Shown here: positions 1 to 7,594 of the stretch, in pieces
Layout of the letters: every line of letters begins with the position of its first letter
Position numbering within the stretch: position 1 is the first letter of the stretch
Origin: Lachnospiraceae bacterium
Lineage (GTDB): Bacteria; Bacillota; Clostridia; Lachnospirales; Lachnospiraceae
Length of the DNA: 36,257 nucleotides
Direction of reading: 5' to 3'
NCBI GenBank assembly: GCA_016284355.1
Contig: JAEEOQ010000089.1
Location: 1-36,257 of the forward strand
Program-made: the position numbers and the translations under genes
The notes under the pieces: model-generated
Databases searched by the model: none
What the model was told of the DNA's origin: nothing
Seen by the model: only the letters and a program-made list of their open reading frames with translations

Positions 1-249
1 ACTATAGTTACAAACCTGGTACTTGGTATAAACGGAGCCTGGAACGATCTTCTTTGGCCGCTCCTTATGACCACTACGCCAAAAATGCGTACACTTGCAA
101 ACGGAATCGCTCTTTTCCTTGAGACAAGCCTTCAGTACGGTACCGCATTTGCGGGGGCGTTTATCTCTGTGATACCTATGATGCTCCTTTATATCTTTGG
201 TCAGAGGTACTTTGTTGAGGGAACTGCGACATCGGGATTAAAGGGCTAA
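1..249 (+). CDS. Carbohydrate ABC transporter permease, MalG type (C-terminal fragment, 5' end outside window)
   Basis: The reading frame is open from base 1 and gives the last 82 residues of an inner-membrane permease of the binding-protein-dependent sugar transporter family. The visible part contains the typical MalG-family tail: a WNDLLWPLLM segment, a hydrophobic final membrane helix (FISVIPMMLLYIFGQRYF) and a short GLKG end. The same tail pattern is seen in the complete MalG-type gene at 27089-27916 (WNDYLWPLLM, YIFAQKYF, GIKG). The EAA loop lies upstream and is not in the window. A sugar-binding lipoprotein gene follows after about 115 bp, so this permease probably belongs to that transporter. 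The substrate cannot be read from the sequence; the esterase genes downstream suggest a hemicellulose oligosaccharide. Confidence 0.9.
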   Translation, partial: TIVTNLVLGINGAWNDLLWPLLMTTTPKMRTLANGIALFLETSLQYGTAFAGAFISVIPMMLLYIFGQRYFVEGTATSGLKG

Positions 250-269
250 ATAATTTAGCAAAAATGCTG

Positions 270-298
270 TTGACTTTATATTGCGTTAGTAATAATAT
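270..298 (+). promoter_or_regulatory. Sigma-70-type promoter of the sugar-binding protein gene
   Basis: A -35 box TTGACT (270-275) and a -10 box TAATAT (293-298) are separated by exactly 17 bp. The promoter lies between the permease stop and the lipoprotein start, so the binding protein can be made in excess of the permeases. A small inverted repeat AGCA-AAAA-TGCT (257-268) sits just upstream of the -35 box. Confidence 0.75.
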
Positions 299-311
299 AA
301 ATACTGTAAGG

Positions 312-339
312 TTGCTAAAACGAAATAGCGTTTTGGCAA
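312..339 (+). promoter_or_regulatory. Inverted repeat in the leader of the binding-protein gene
   Basis: TTGCTAAAACG (312-322) and CGTTTTGGCAA (329-339) pair over 10 of 11 positions (the exception is a T:G wobble) around a 6-nt loop. It starts about 8 bases after the expected transcription start and ends before the ribosome binding site GGAGG (354-358). It could be an operator just downstream of the promoter or a stabilising hairpin at the mRNA 5' end. It has no T run, so it is not a classic terminator. Confidence 0.5.
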
Positions 340-366
340 AATATATAATGTATGGAGGACAAATAA

Positions 367-1698
367 ATGAAAAAAACACTATCTTTATTACTTGCATGTA
401 TCATGCTTGTTTCTCTTGTTGCCTGTGGTAAGTCCGGTGGGGGAAATGCCGGCGGCAGCGCAAATGACAAGGCTTCATCAGATGGAGACACAAAACCTGT
501 TACCATCCAGTTCTGGAACGGCTGGACAGGATCTGATGCTCAGGTTCTTATAGAGATGGTTGAAAAGTTCAACAAAGAGAACAAGTGGAAGATCACTGTT
601 GAGATGGACTCAACATCTGATTTCAGAGACAAGATAACTCCTGCAATGGCAGCAAACAAGACACCTGCTCTTATCCTTGGAAGCTGCTCGGAGAAATATT
701 TATACGAAGGCGAAGTAAGAAATCTTGACAACATTTTTGCAGATACCGGCATGAAGAAAGAAGATTTCGTTCCTTCTTATCTTGATGCACTTATGACAGA
801 CTCAGGTCTTTACGGAATCCCATTCCAGATTTCAAACTACGTTGTTTACTGGAACAAAGACCTTTTTGCAAAAGCAGGTCTTGATCCTGAGACTCCGCCG
901 CAGTCCTACGAGCAGTGGACAGAATACGCGGAAAAGATGACAGATGCCGATAACCATGTATACGGTTCGGGCCTTTCCTACACCAACTACGGCGCTGTTG
1001 CATGTCTTATGCAGATGTTTGGCGGCGAGCAGATCACAAAAGAGAATGACAAGTGGGTTGCTCACTTTAAGGACAATGAGGGCTATGTAGACTTTGTTAA
1101 ATGGTTTAACTACCAGTTTGATGCAGGTTACAACCCTGTAGAGGGCGACATCGTTTCAATGTTTATCGCAGGTCAGGTTGGTATGTATGTTGACGGACCT
1201 TGGGTACTTGCAGATATTCACAAATACAACATGAACTACGGCGTTACAACCCTTATCGAGACTCCTGAGGGCGGAAAGCAGGCTCCTGCAAATACACAGT
1301 GTTTCTTTATCTGTCAGGACTGCACTGATGAGGAAGCTCTTGCAGCAGAAAGATTCATTTACTGGTGGCATTACGGAAACGGCACGGAAAATGTTAAGGA
1401 TACAGCAGTTTATGCATGGTCAGACCGCATCGGTTATCCTACCTACTTTAATCCTGTAGCTGAATGTGATGAGTACAAGAACAACAAAGATATGAATGCC
1501 ATTACTATCACAGATCCTGAGTACTGCATGGATTCTATAGCACCGGGTGAATTCAGATACTGGTCAGAGATCCTTACGGGTCCTGTTATTGACTTTATAA
1601 ACAACCTTACTTTCTACAAAGACAACGATCCTCATGAGCTCCTTGACAAGTGCCAGGAAGCTTCCGATACCATAATCAATGAGAAGTATGGGTACTAA
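367..1698 (+). CDS. Sugar ABC transporter substrate-binding lipoprotein
   Basis: This is a 443-residue extracytoplasmic solute-binding protein (family 1, MalE/UgpB-like) that captures an oligosaccharide and delivers it to the membrane permeases. Residues 1-20 form a lipoprotein signal peptide: two lysines, a hydrophobic core, and a lipobox ending at Cys20 (LVAC). A glycine/serine/aspartate-rich linker follows, then a typical binding-protein start (TIQFWNGWTG) and a mid-protein stretch (QVGMYVDGPWVLAD) characteristic of the family. The tail is rich in aromatic residues, as expected for stacking against sugar rings. The start is fixed by GGAGG 8 bp upstream. It follows a MalG-type permease and has its own promoter. 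Ligand identity is inferred only from neighbouring esterases; acylated xylan or arabinoxylan fragments are a reasonable guess. Confidence 0.92.
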   Translation: MKKTLSLLLACIMLVSLVACGKSGGGNAGGSANDKASSDGDTKPVTIQFWNGWTGSDAQVLIEMVEKFNKENKWKITVEMDSTSDFRDKITPAMAANKTPALILGSCSEKYLYEGEVRNLDNIFADTGMKKEDFVPSYLDALMTDSGLYGIPFQISNYVVYWNKDLFAKAGLDPETPPQSYEQWTEYAEKMTDADNHVYGSGLSYTNYGAVACLMQMFGGEQITKENDKWVAHFKDNEGYVDFVKWFNYQFDAGYNPVEGDIVSMFIAGQVGMYVDGPWVLADIHKYNMNYGVTTLIETPEGGKQAPANTQCFFICQDCTDEEALAAERFIYWWHYGNGTENVKDTAVYAWSDRIGYPTYFNPVAECDEYKNNKDMNAITITDPEYCMDSIAPGEFRYWSEILTGPVIDFINNLTFYKDNDPHELLDKCQEASDTIINEKYGY

Positions 1699-1798
1699 AT
1701 AGCTAATGCTAAAGTCGGCAAAAAATTACCTAAAAAAAATACACTAAATTCTAATAAAGAGACAAAGATTATTTCTTGCTAAACTGCTAAAATAAAAT

Positions 1799-1822
1799 GC
1801 GGAGGGTGCTTTTTCCCTCCGC
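1799..1822 (+). terminator. Intrinsic terminator after the binding-protein gene
   Basis: GCGGAGGG (1799-1806) and CCCTCCGC (1815-1822) form a perfect 8-bp GC-rich stem with a T-rich 8-nt loop, followed by TATTTTA. The downstream T run is interrupted, so some read-through into the serine hydrolase gene is possible. The remaining bases between 1699 and 1798 are AT-rich, and I see no further clear feature there. Confidence 0.7.
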
Positions 1823-1852
1823 TATTTTAAAAATCAAAGGGGGATTACAAAA

Positions 1853-3022
1853 ATGAGCACAGCAAAAGATATGGACGCTTTTATTGAGGAGAACATTAAA
1901 AGAGGCCCGGCAGGCTGCGGCGTAAGACTTACACAAAACGGCGAGGTTCTTTACGAAAGATATGCAGGCTATGCAGATCTTGAAAAAAAGAAACCAATCA
2001 CCGAAAAGTCGGTTTTCAGACAGTATTCACTTACAAAGGTCATAGTTTGTACAACACTTATGATGCTGTACGAAAGAGGTAAATTCCTTCTTCAGGATCC
2101 TATTTACGAGTATTTTCCTGAGTGGAAAAATACCATGGTGGCTGAGACAAATGAGGATGGTTCTGTTAAGATCCGTCCTGCTAAAAGACCTATTCAGGTT
2201 CGCGACTGCCTTTCCATGTCTATGGGAATCGGATACGGCGGCACGGATTATACTCACAGAAGGATGTTTGAAGTAAGAAAAGAACTTGAAAATTCCATGG
2301 GCTGGAATTACTCATTACGAGACGATATAAGAGCAATGGCTCAGGTTCCTGTTTGCTTTGACCCGGGTGAGCACTGGCTTTACGGATTTGGTCACGAACT
2401 TGTAGCAGGCCTCATTGCTGAGGTTTCCGGCATGCCTGTAAGCAAGTTTATGGAGGAGAACATTTTTAAGCCTCTTGGCATGAAAAATACAGCCTACAGA
2501 TTTAAAGGCGACATGCGTAAAAACCTTGTAACTCCTTATATCCGTCATGAGGACGGTACCATGGAGCCAACAAGCGGTATGTTTGATAATCGCCTTGAGC
2601 CGGAAGCAATTTACGAGGGCGGCGGAGCAGGCATTATTTCCACTGTCCATGATTATTCCGTATTTGGAACAATGCTTGCAAACGGCGGAAAATTCAAGGG
2701 CGAGAACATAATCGGCGCTAAGACCATCGATCTTATGAGACAGAATGCATTAAGCGATGTTCAGCTTAAGGATTTTCAGAATTCTTACCTTGATGGCTAT
2801 GGCTACGGTCTTGGATTTAGAACTCTTATCGACCCTGCAAGGGTATCAAGTACTTCTGTTGGAGAGTTTGGCTGGACAGGCTTTATGGGAACCTATATTT
2901 CCATCGATCCGAAGGAAAAGGTATGTCTTACATACATGCACAACATGGTACCAAACGACGAGGAATACATTCACCACAGAGTAAGAAATATAGCTTACGG
3001 TATGATCGATAAAGTTGAATAA
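1853..3022 (+). CDS. Beta-lactamase-fold serine hydrolase (family VIII esterase-like)
   Basis: The 389-residue protein belongs to the class C beta-lactamase/penicillin-binding-protein fold, whose members include family VIII carboxylesterases. The catalytic S-x-x-K motif is visible as Ser59-Leu-Thr-Lys62. A tyrosine in the second motif region (Y177, context EHWLYGFGHEL) is the likely general base, and the third motif appears as GWTGFMGT rather than a lactamase KTG. There is no signal peptide, so it is cytoplasmic, which argues against cell-wall or beta-lactam work. It is followed after 69 bp by a double esterase gene and then a type-B carboxylesterase, which suggests hydrolysis of acyl esters on imported oligosaccharides. 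The ribosome binding site is AAGGGGG about 10 bp upstream. Exact substrate unknown. Confidence 0.82.
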   Translation: MSTAKDMDAFIEENIKRGPAGCGVRLTQNGEVLYERYAGYADLEKKKPITEKSVFRQYSLTKVIVCTTLMMLYERGKFLLQDPIYEYFPEWKNTMVAETNEDGSVKIRPAKRPIQVRDCLSMSMGIGYGGTDYTHRRMFEVRKELENSMGWNYSLRDDIRAMAQVPVCFDPGEHWLYGFGHELVAGLIAEVSGMPVSKFMEENIFKPLGMKNTAYRFKGDMRKNLVTPYIRHEDGTMEPTSGMFDNRLEPEAIYEGGGAGIISTVHDYSVFGTMLANGGKFKGENIIGAKTIDLMRQNALSDVQLKDFQNSYLDGYGYGLGFRTLIDPARVSSTSVGEFGWTGFMGTYISIDPKEKVCLTYMHNMVPNDEEYIHHRVRNIAYGMIDKVE

Positions 3023-3043
3023 ACGGAGCAATTCGTATCAATT

Positions 3044-3067
3044 GTTTTTTGAAAAGTTTTTTGAAAA
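3044..3067 (+). repeat. Perfect tandem 12-bp repeat upstream of the double esterase gene
   Basis: GTTTTTTGAAAA occurs twice back to back (3044-3055 and 3056-3067), ending 10 bp before the ribosome binding site GGAGGAG (3078-3084). The repeat may affect mRNA structure or be a slippage-prone tract. No regulator is implied. Confidence 0.75.
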
Positions 3068-3091
3068 AAGATTTGATGGAGGAGAATAAAG

Positions 3092-5413
3092 ATGACAAAG
3101 AATAAGAACTTGGCACTTAAAGCTCATGCACTGTTTTACAATCCTCTTAATATGGGGATCACTTCCGCGGGTTCTATCGAAACATTAAGATATGTGGACA
3201 AGCGCCCCGGAACCGAAGTGTTTACCGACAACACTGTACGTTTTTCTTTCTTTGCACCAAATGCAAAGACAGTTGAAGTGGCAGGTATGAGCGGCACTTT
3301 TAAGAGAGATAAGATCGCCCTTATTAAACAGGATGACGGCTGGTTTGTAAAGGATGTGGCTATGCCTTCCGGCTTCCATTATTTCCATTATTTTGTAGAC
3401 GGCGTTCAGGCGGGTAACCCTGACGGAATGCTTTGCTACGGATGCTTTGAAAATACTGATTTTGTGGATGTTCCTGAAGATGTGGAGGATTTCTATTTAA
3501 GAAAAGATGTGCCTCACGGAACCGTTCACTACGAGATGTATAAGTCGGGCGAAAACAGCCGAACAAAGACTGCTCTTGTATATACTCCCGCAGGTTATGA
3601 GGAAAGCGATAAGAGTTACCCTGTTATGTATCTGCAGCACGGTGTAGGAGAGAGTGAGACTGGCTGGATCTGGCACGGCAAGGCAAACTATATCCTTGAT
3701 AACCTCATTGCAGAGGGCAAGTGCGAGGAAATGGTGATCGTTATGAATGCGGGCTATGCATTCAGACCGGGAGAAGACGTTACTTTCCTTCCGGGAGACT
3801 TTGACTCAGAGCTTATTTACGATTGTATGCCATTTATCGAGAAACGCTACAGAGTTAAGACAGGCCGCGAAAATACTGCTATAGCAGGGCTTTCACTTGG
3901 CTCTGCCCAGGCGGCAAGGACTGCGGTAAAGCATCCTGACATTTTTGGTTATGTGGGCGTATTTTCAGGTCCTTTCACAAACGTACTTGACGGTATCAAA
4001 GAAAAGGATATCACATTTGGAGCTGTTTTCCTTGGAGCAGGCAAGTACGAGGGTCTTTCAGAGGCTAACGCAAGGACAGTATCAGAGCTTAAGGCAATCG
4101 GTGTAAATGCTGTTGGAAAAGAGTATGAGGGCTTCCATGAGTGGGCTCCTTGGAGACATTGCCTTTGCGATTACGCGCAGCTCATCTTTAAAGATGCAAG
4201 TCTTCCTCATTATGAGTCGACAAAGAACACGGCGGCAAGAAGACCTGCTTCGCCTATCGGCAAGAAGGGCCCGCTTTACATCTTTACCGACAGAAACCAG
4301 GCTATGGAGTCTAACGTTTACTTTAACGATCCTATGAACTTTAAGATCGACCGCGCGGTAGATGAGAACGGAAAGCCTGCAGGAAAGTACGTTAGCGTGC
4401 CTAAGGCTATCGAAGTTCTTGGCCAGGGCAAGATCAGGCTCTATTACAAGACCGACGCAGATGCAGATATCACAGCAGAGTTTAACGGCAGAAAAGTGAC
4501 TCTTTCCCGCATTAACGAGGAATATTACGCAGCTGATGTTGATAATGTGGGTCCGGGTTATTACTATATCGATTTCTTCATTAACGGCACAAAAGTAGTG
4601 AATCCTATCGGAAATGTGGGCTTTGGCTCATTTATAAATGAGAACTACTTTGAGATGGAAGACCCTGATTTTGATGATTACTATCTTAAGGATGTGCCTC
4701 ACGGCAGCGTGCACCTTCGCTCCTACAAGTCAAGTGTATGCGGGGCTGTTAAGCCGCTTTATATCTATACTCCAAACGGATATGAAAAGAGCGGCAAGCG
4801 TTATCCTGTTATTTATCTTCAGCATGGAGGCGGAGAAAACGAGACAGGCTGGATATGGCAGGGCAAAGTCTGGAACATTCTTGACAACATGATCGCAGAC
4901 GGAAGAGCAGCAGAATGCATTGTTGTTATGGCCTGCGGATATGCATTTTACCCTGACGGCAGCTCAGATAATGCTATCGGATCGCTTTCTGATGAAATGG
5001 TAAATGACATAGTGCCGTTTGTTGATGCTAATTACCGCACTGTTTCAGATAAATTTGAGCGTGCTATGGCAGGCCTTTCAATGGGTGGTTTCCAGACTCA
5101 GTACACGGTATTCCATCACCCTGAGGTTTTTGGAAATGCAGGTATTTTCTCGGCAGCATTTAAGATAAAAGATAACAAGGATGACTACTCGGATATCCTC
5201 TTTAATAAAGAAAAGTTCGTAAATACATACAGATATATGTTCCTTGGTATCGGCGAGCAGGATGTTCGTATGTATGATGATGACGTGGAGAATATGAAGA
5301 CGCTTCGCGAAAAATACGGACTACCTATAGATTTTTATCATGTACCGGGCATTCACGACTGGACTTTCTGGAGAAAAGCAATGGTACAGTTCCTTTTAAA
5401 GGTTTTTAAATAG
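3092..5413 (+). CDS. Tandem double esterase: two E-set plus esterase-D/CE1-like modules in one chain
   Basis: The 773-residue cytoplasmic protein consists of two homologous halves. Each half has an N-terminal immunoglobulin-like E-set/CBM48-like domain (about 40-130 and 420-525) and an alpha/beta-hydrolase of the esterase D (feruloyl/acetyl xylan esterase, CE1-like) type. Both modules have a nucleophile elbow: GLSLG with Ser268 and GLSMG with Ser663. Both have a late catalytic histidine: His349 (FHEWAPWRH) and His755 (IHDWTFWRK). Matching blocks such as YPVMYLQHG/YPVIYLQHG and ETGWIWHGK/ETGWIWQGK show an internal duplication. No signal peptide is present. The likely role is removal of feruloyl or acetyl groups from imported xylan or arabinoxylan oligosaccharides, with the two sites possibly differing in specificity. 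It sits between two other esterase genes. Ribosome binding site GGAGGAG, spacing 7. Confidence 0.88.
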   Translation: MTKNKNLALKAHALFYNPLNMGITSAGSIETLRYVDKRPGTEVFTDNTVRFSFFAPNAKTVEVAGMSGTFKRDKIALIKQDDGWFVKDVAMPSGFHYFHYFVDGVQAGNPDGMLCYGCFENTDFVDVPEDVEDFYLRKDVPHGTVHYEMYKSGENSRTKTALVYTPAGYEESDKSYPVMYLQHGVGESETGWIWHGKANYILDNLIAEGKCEEMVIVMNAGYAFRPGEDVTFLPGDFDSELIYDCMPFIEKRYRVKTGRENTAIAGLSLGSAQAARTAVKHPDIFGYVGVFSGPFTNVLDGIKEKDITFGAVFLGAGKYEGLSEANARTVSELKAIGVNAVGKEYEGFHEWAPWRHCLCDYAQLIFKDASLPHYESTKNTAARRPASPIGKKGPLYIFTDRNQAMESNVYFNDPMNFKIDRAVDENGKPAGKYVSVPKAIEVLGQGKIRLYYKTDADADITAEFNGRKVTLSRINEEYYAADVDNVGPGYYYIDFFINGTKVVNPIGNVGFGSFINENYFEMEDPDFDDYYLKDVPHGSVHLRSYKSSVCGAVKPLYIYTPNGYEKSGKRYPVIYLQHGGGENETGWIWQGKVWNILDNMIADGRAAECIVVMACGYAFYPDGSSDNAIGSLSDEMVNDIVPFVDANYRTVSDKFERAMAGLSMGGFQTQYTVFHHPEVFGNAGIFSAAFKIKDNKDDYSDILFNKEKFVNTYRYMFLGIGEQDVRMYDDDVENMKTLREKYGLPIDFYHVPGIHDWTFWRKAMVQFLLKVFK

Positions 5414-5455
5414 GTTTTTACATTTGGGATTATTGATCATTGGAATTAAGTCAGG

Positions 5456-5493
5456 ATATACCTGCAGGCGGCATAGGCAGTCTGCGGGTATAT
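5456..5493 (+). terminator. Hairpin between the double esterase and the carboxylesterase genes
   Basis: ATATACCTGCAG (5456-5467) pairs with CTGCGGGTATAT (5482-5493) over 11 Watson-Crick positions plus one G:T. TCTTATT follows. It may be a weak terminator or attenuator between two genes of one operon. A poor promoter candidate (TTGATC 5433-5438, 18 bp, TATACC 5457-5462) overlaps its left arm. Confidence 0.5.
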
Positions 5494-5521
5494 TCTTATT
5501 AAGGTTTATGGAGGTACTTAT

Positions 5522-7078
5522 ATGGCAAAAAAGTTTATGTATGAGCACGATGCCCCGATAGTTGAGACTGACTGCGGCAGAGTGCATGGGTTTATGTTTG
5601 ATGATGTATATACATTTAAGGGGATACCTTACGCAAGGGCAAAAAGGTTTAAAGACCCGCAAAGGTTTACCTGGGACGGGGTACTTGAATGCACTAACTT
5701 TAACTATGCCTGTCCTGTTATTGAGGCTCCTGCCCTTGATCACAGTATTGATTTTGACAGGCATCTTGAGGTTAAGAGCGAAGAGTGTCAAAACCTTAAT
5801 ATCTGGACACCGGGGCTTGACGGCGCCAAAAGGCCTGTAGTAGTCTGGCTTCACGGAGGCGGTATGAGCTTTGGTTCTTCTTCTGAAGACGGACTTTGCA
5901 CCGGGGAAAATATAGCCAAATGCGGCGATGCTGTCTGCGTATCTGTAAATCACAGACTTAATATACTTGGGTACTGCGATCTTTCTGATTTTGGAGATGA
6001 GTACAAGAACTCAGCAAATCAGGGCATCGCAGATATGGTCTTTGCCCTTAAGTGGGTGCATGAAAACATAGAAAAGTTTGGCGGAGACCCGGGAAATGTT
6101 ACGCTTTTTGGACAGTCAGGCGGAGGCATGAAGGTTACTACCATACTGCAGACACCGGCAGCAGACGGGCTATTTCATAAAGGTGTTATCATGTCAGGCG
6201 TTCAAAGTGAGTCTATGTGCGATAACCACGGAAGCGGCAAAGCTATGGGCGAATACCTTATGAAAGAAACGGGATGTAAGGATATAAGTGAACTTTCGGA
6301 AGTTTCGCTTGATAAGCTTTTTGCGGCGGCAGCAAAGATGCGAAAAGAGATGAAGTTTAAGGGCTTTAATACAGGAGAAACGCCAACAAAGAACTATTAT
6401 TATATGGGAGACCCGAGTTATGCGGGCTTTAGAGAGGAAACAAAAAATATTCCTCTTTTTGTTGGTACTACTTTTGGTGAGTTTAACGCTACAAAGTCTT
6501 ACGCATACGAGAAACACAAAATGAGCGATGATGAGATGAGAGCGAGGGTGGAAGCGGAATTTGGAAAAGAGCTTGCAGATAAGATAATTCCGATCTTTAA
6601 AGAGGCGTACCCTGCAAGACCCCTTATAGATGTGATCTCAGCCGATTATCTTTTCAGGTACTACGCTAAGGCTTACGTAAAGAAAAGATCAGCCCTTAAT
6701 TCCTGCACCTATGAGTACGTTTTTGATCAGGATATGCCGATGCTTGGGGGCGTAAGCCCGCTTCACGGTAATGACCTGGGCTTCTTTTTCCATACCACCG
6801 AAAAGGCTCCGGGGCTAAATGAGCCGGGAGTAACTGAAGCCATGGAAGATCAGGTCTTTAAGACATTTATGGCTTTTGCAAGGACGGGTGACCCCAATAA
6901 TGAGACTATTCCGGAGCTTTTGCCATCGGCCCCGGGTAAGGTAAATACCATCTTCTTTAGGAAAGAACCTGAGGTAAGGGTCAACTTTGATGACAGCCTT
7001 AATGCGGCCCTAAGTGACGCCTTCCTTGATGAGCAGGAGGAATTCATGAGAAATGCCATCTCCGGCAGACTTGGCTGA
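5522..7078 (+). CDS. Type-B carboxylesterase
   Basis: The 518-residue protein is an alpha/beta-hydrolase of the carboxylesterase type B family (para-nitrobenzyl esterase-like). The oxyanion-hole motif HGGG is present (VWLHGGGMSFGSS, about residue 110). The nucleophile elbow GQSGG carries Ser199, with Gln where the family usually has Glu. The acidic member of the triad is likely Glu320 (FGEFNA) and the histidine His415 (PLHGNDLGF). Length is normal for the family and no signal peptide is seen, so it acts inside the cell. The start ATG follows GGAGG at 5510-5514. Genomic context suggests de-acylation of hemicellulose-derived oligosaccharides, but the family is broad and the substrate is unproven. 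Confidence 0.9.
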   Translation: MAKKFMYEHDAPIVETDCGRVHGFMFDDVYTFKGIPYARAKRFKDPQRFTWDGVLECTNFNYACPVIEAPALDHSIDFDRHLEVKSEECQNLNIWTPGLDGAKRPVVVWLHGGGMSFGSSSEDGLCTGENIAKCGDAVCVSVNHRLNILGYCDLSDFGDEYKNSANQGIADMVFALKWVHENIEKFGGDPGNVTLFGQSGGGMKVTTILQTPAADGLFHKGVIMSGVQSESMCDNHGSGKAMGEYLMKETGCKDISELSEVSLDKLFAAAAKMRKEMKFKGFNTGETPTKNYYYMGDPSYAGFREETKNIPLFVGTTFGEFNATKSYAYEKHKMSDDEMRARVEAEFGKELADKIIPIFKEAYPARPLIDVISADYLFRYYAKAYVKKRSALNSCTYEYVFDQDMPMLGGVSPLHGNDLGFFFHTTEKAPGLNEPGVTEAMEDQVFKTFMAFARTGDPNNETIPELLPSAPGKVNTIFFRKEPEVRVNFDDSLNAALSDAFLDEQEEFMRNAISGRLG

Positions 7079-7101
7079 CCTAAGGTGCTTTTGGGAGGGG
7101 A

Positions 7102-7128
7102 CGGTCGCTCCCTGCCGGGCGGGATTTT
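7102..7128 (+). terminator. GC-rich terminator-like hairpin after the carboxylesterase
   Basis: CCTGC (7111-7115) and GCGGG (7119-7123) form a short stem with a 3-nt loop, followed by ATTTTT. It lies in a GC-rich stretch just after the carboxylesterase stop and is the best terminator candidate there. It overlaps the first copy of a 12-bp direct repeat (7102-7113). Confidence 0.4.
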
Positions 7129-7221
7129 TCTCCTCTCATCATTTTTTCTTAGGGCAAGTTAACCCCTCTCGACCGTCGGGCGTTACCGACGGCTCTCGGG
7201 ATGGGATGTAAACAGAAATAC

Positions 7222-7349
7222 GGAATGTGACCTGCCAAACTGCGTTTGTCAGGTGTCGACACAAAAAAGGGCCATTTTGAAACAGTTGTTTCAATGTCCC
7301 TTCTTTTGTGTCTTTCCTTTCAGGGCAAGCCCTTCAAGGCTCACATTCC
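7222..7349. ncRNA. Candidate structured RNA or repeat element: outer stem enclosing three hairpins
   Basis: GGAATGTGA (7222-7230) pairs perfectly with TCACATTCC (7341-7349). Three arms sit inside. The first is CCTGCCAAAC/GTTTGTCAGG (9 of 10 pairs). The second is a long arm between about 7258 and 7311, with 9 uninterrupted outer pairs, a 5-bp inner end GAAAC/GTTTC, and small bulges between. The third is AGGGC-AA-GCCCT near 7322. This is a closed multibranch fold. It matches no RNA family I recognise: it lacks tmRNA, RNase P, SRP and T-box signatures. Strand is undetermined because the structure forms in both orientations. It could be an RNA gene or a structured intergenic repeat. Confidence 0.5.
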
Positions 7350-7467
7350 TTAAACTATCTTCCTACCCGGGAAAGTACATATTCCACCCATCCACGGGGC
7401 AGTTGCCCACGAAAAAACTCTTCGCGTCGAACAAATCCCTGGCGCGGTCGCTCCCTATCTCCACGTT

Positions 7468-7490
7468 ACATATGTACCAGGTACATGTGT
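7468..7490. repeat. 23-bp palindromic intergenic repeat, copy 1
   Basis: The left arm is ACATATGTACC, followed by a central A and a right arm GGTACATGTGT, which differs by one base from the perfect reverse complement. It is followed by AAA. Three more copies are in the window (11430, 11462, 32132). It lies 40 bp upstream of the -35 box of the diguanylate cyclase gene. Confidence 0.75.
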
Positions 7491-7530
7491 AAAGGGGAAG
7501 AAGAAGGCGTAGCCATAATGTCAAAATTGC

Positions 7531-7559
7531 TTGTTTTGACGATGAAGAAATAATATAAT
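7531..7559 (+). promoter_or_regulatory. Promoter of the FIST-GGDEF gene
   Basis: TTGTTT (7531-7536) and a perfect TATAAT (7554-7559) are separated by 17 bp. The leader to the ATG at 7595 is short and carries the ribosome binding site AGGGGGG. Confidence 0.65.
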
Positions 7560-7594
7560 TATCTGTATGAGAGTGAAAAACTTAGGGGGGTAGT

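Larger units (their letters stand above)
7102..7456. repeat. 12-bp direct repeat bracketing the gene-free structured region
   Basis: CGGTCGCTCCCT occurs at 7102-7113 and again at 7445-7456, so two identical copies bracket about 330 bp. A perfect hairpin lies inside (CCGTCGG 7173-7179, loop GCGTTA, CCGACGG 7186-7192), and so does the multi-arm element at 7222-7349. The interval is richer in GC than the neighbouring genes, and I see no convincing coding frame on either strand. Confidence 0.6.

Noticed and set aside
1771-1798. Extended -10 promoter (TGCTAAAAT at 1785-1793) for the serine hydrolase gene
   Set aside because: It lacks a -35 box and would start transcription right at a terminator hairpin, so it is unlikely to be the main promoter.
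3092-5413. Fusion of two esterase genes by a sequencing frameshift
   Set aside because: Both halves lie in one uninterrupted frame and are joined by a continuous second E-set domain, so this is a genuine tandem-domain protein.
7079-7594. T-box riboswitch or small protein genes in the gene-free region
   Set aside because: A GGGTGGAA stretch on the minus strand hints at a T-box, but the conserved AGGGTGGNACCGCG is not complete and no aminoacyl-tRNA or amino-acid gene follows. The open frames there have low-complexity, basic/serine-rich products typical of non-coding DNA and lack ribosome binding sites.
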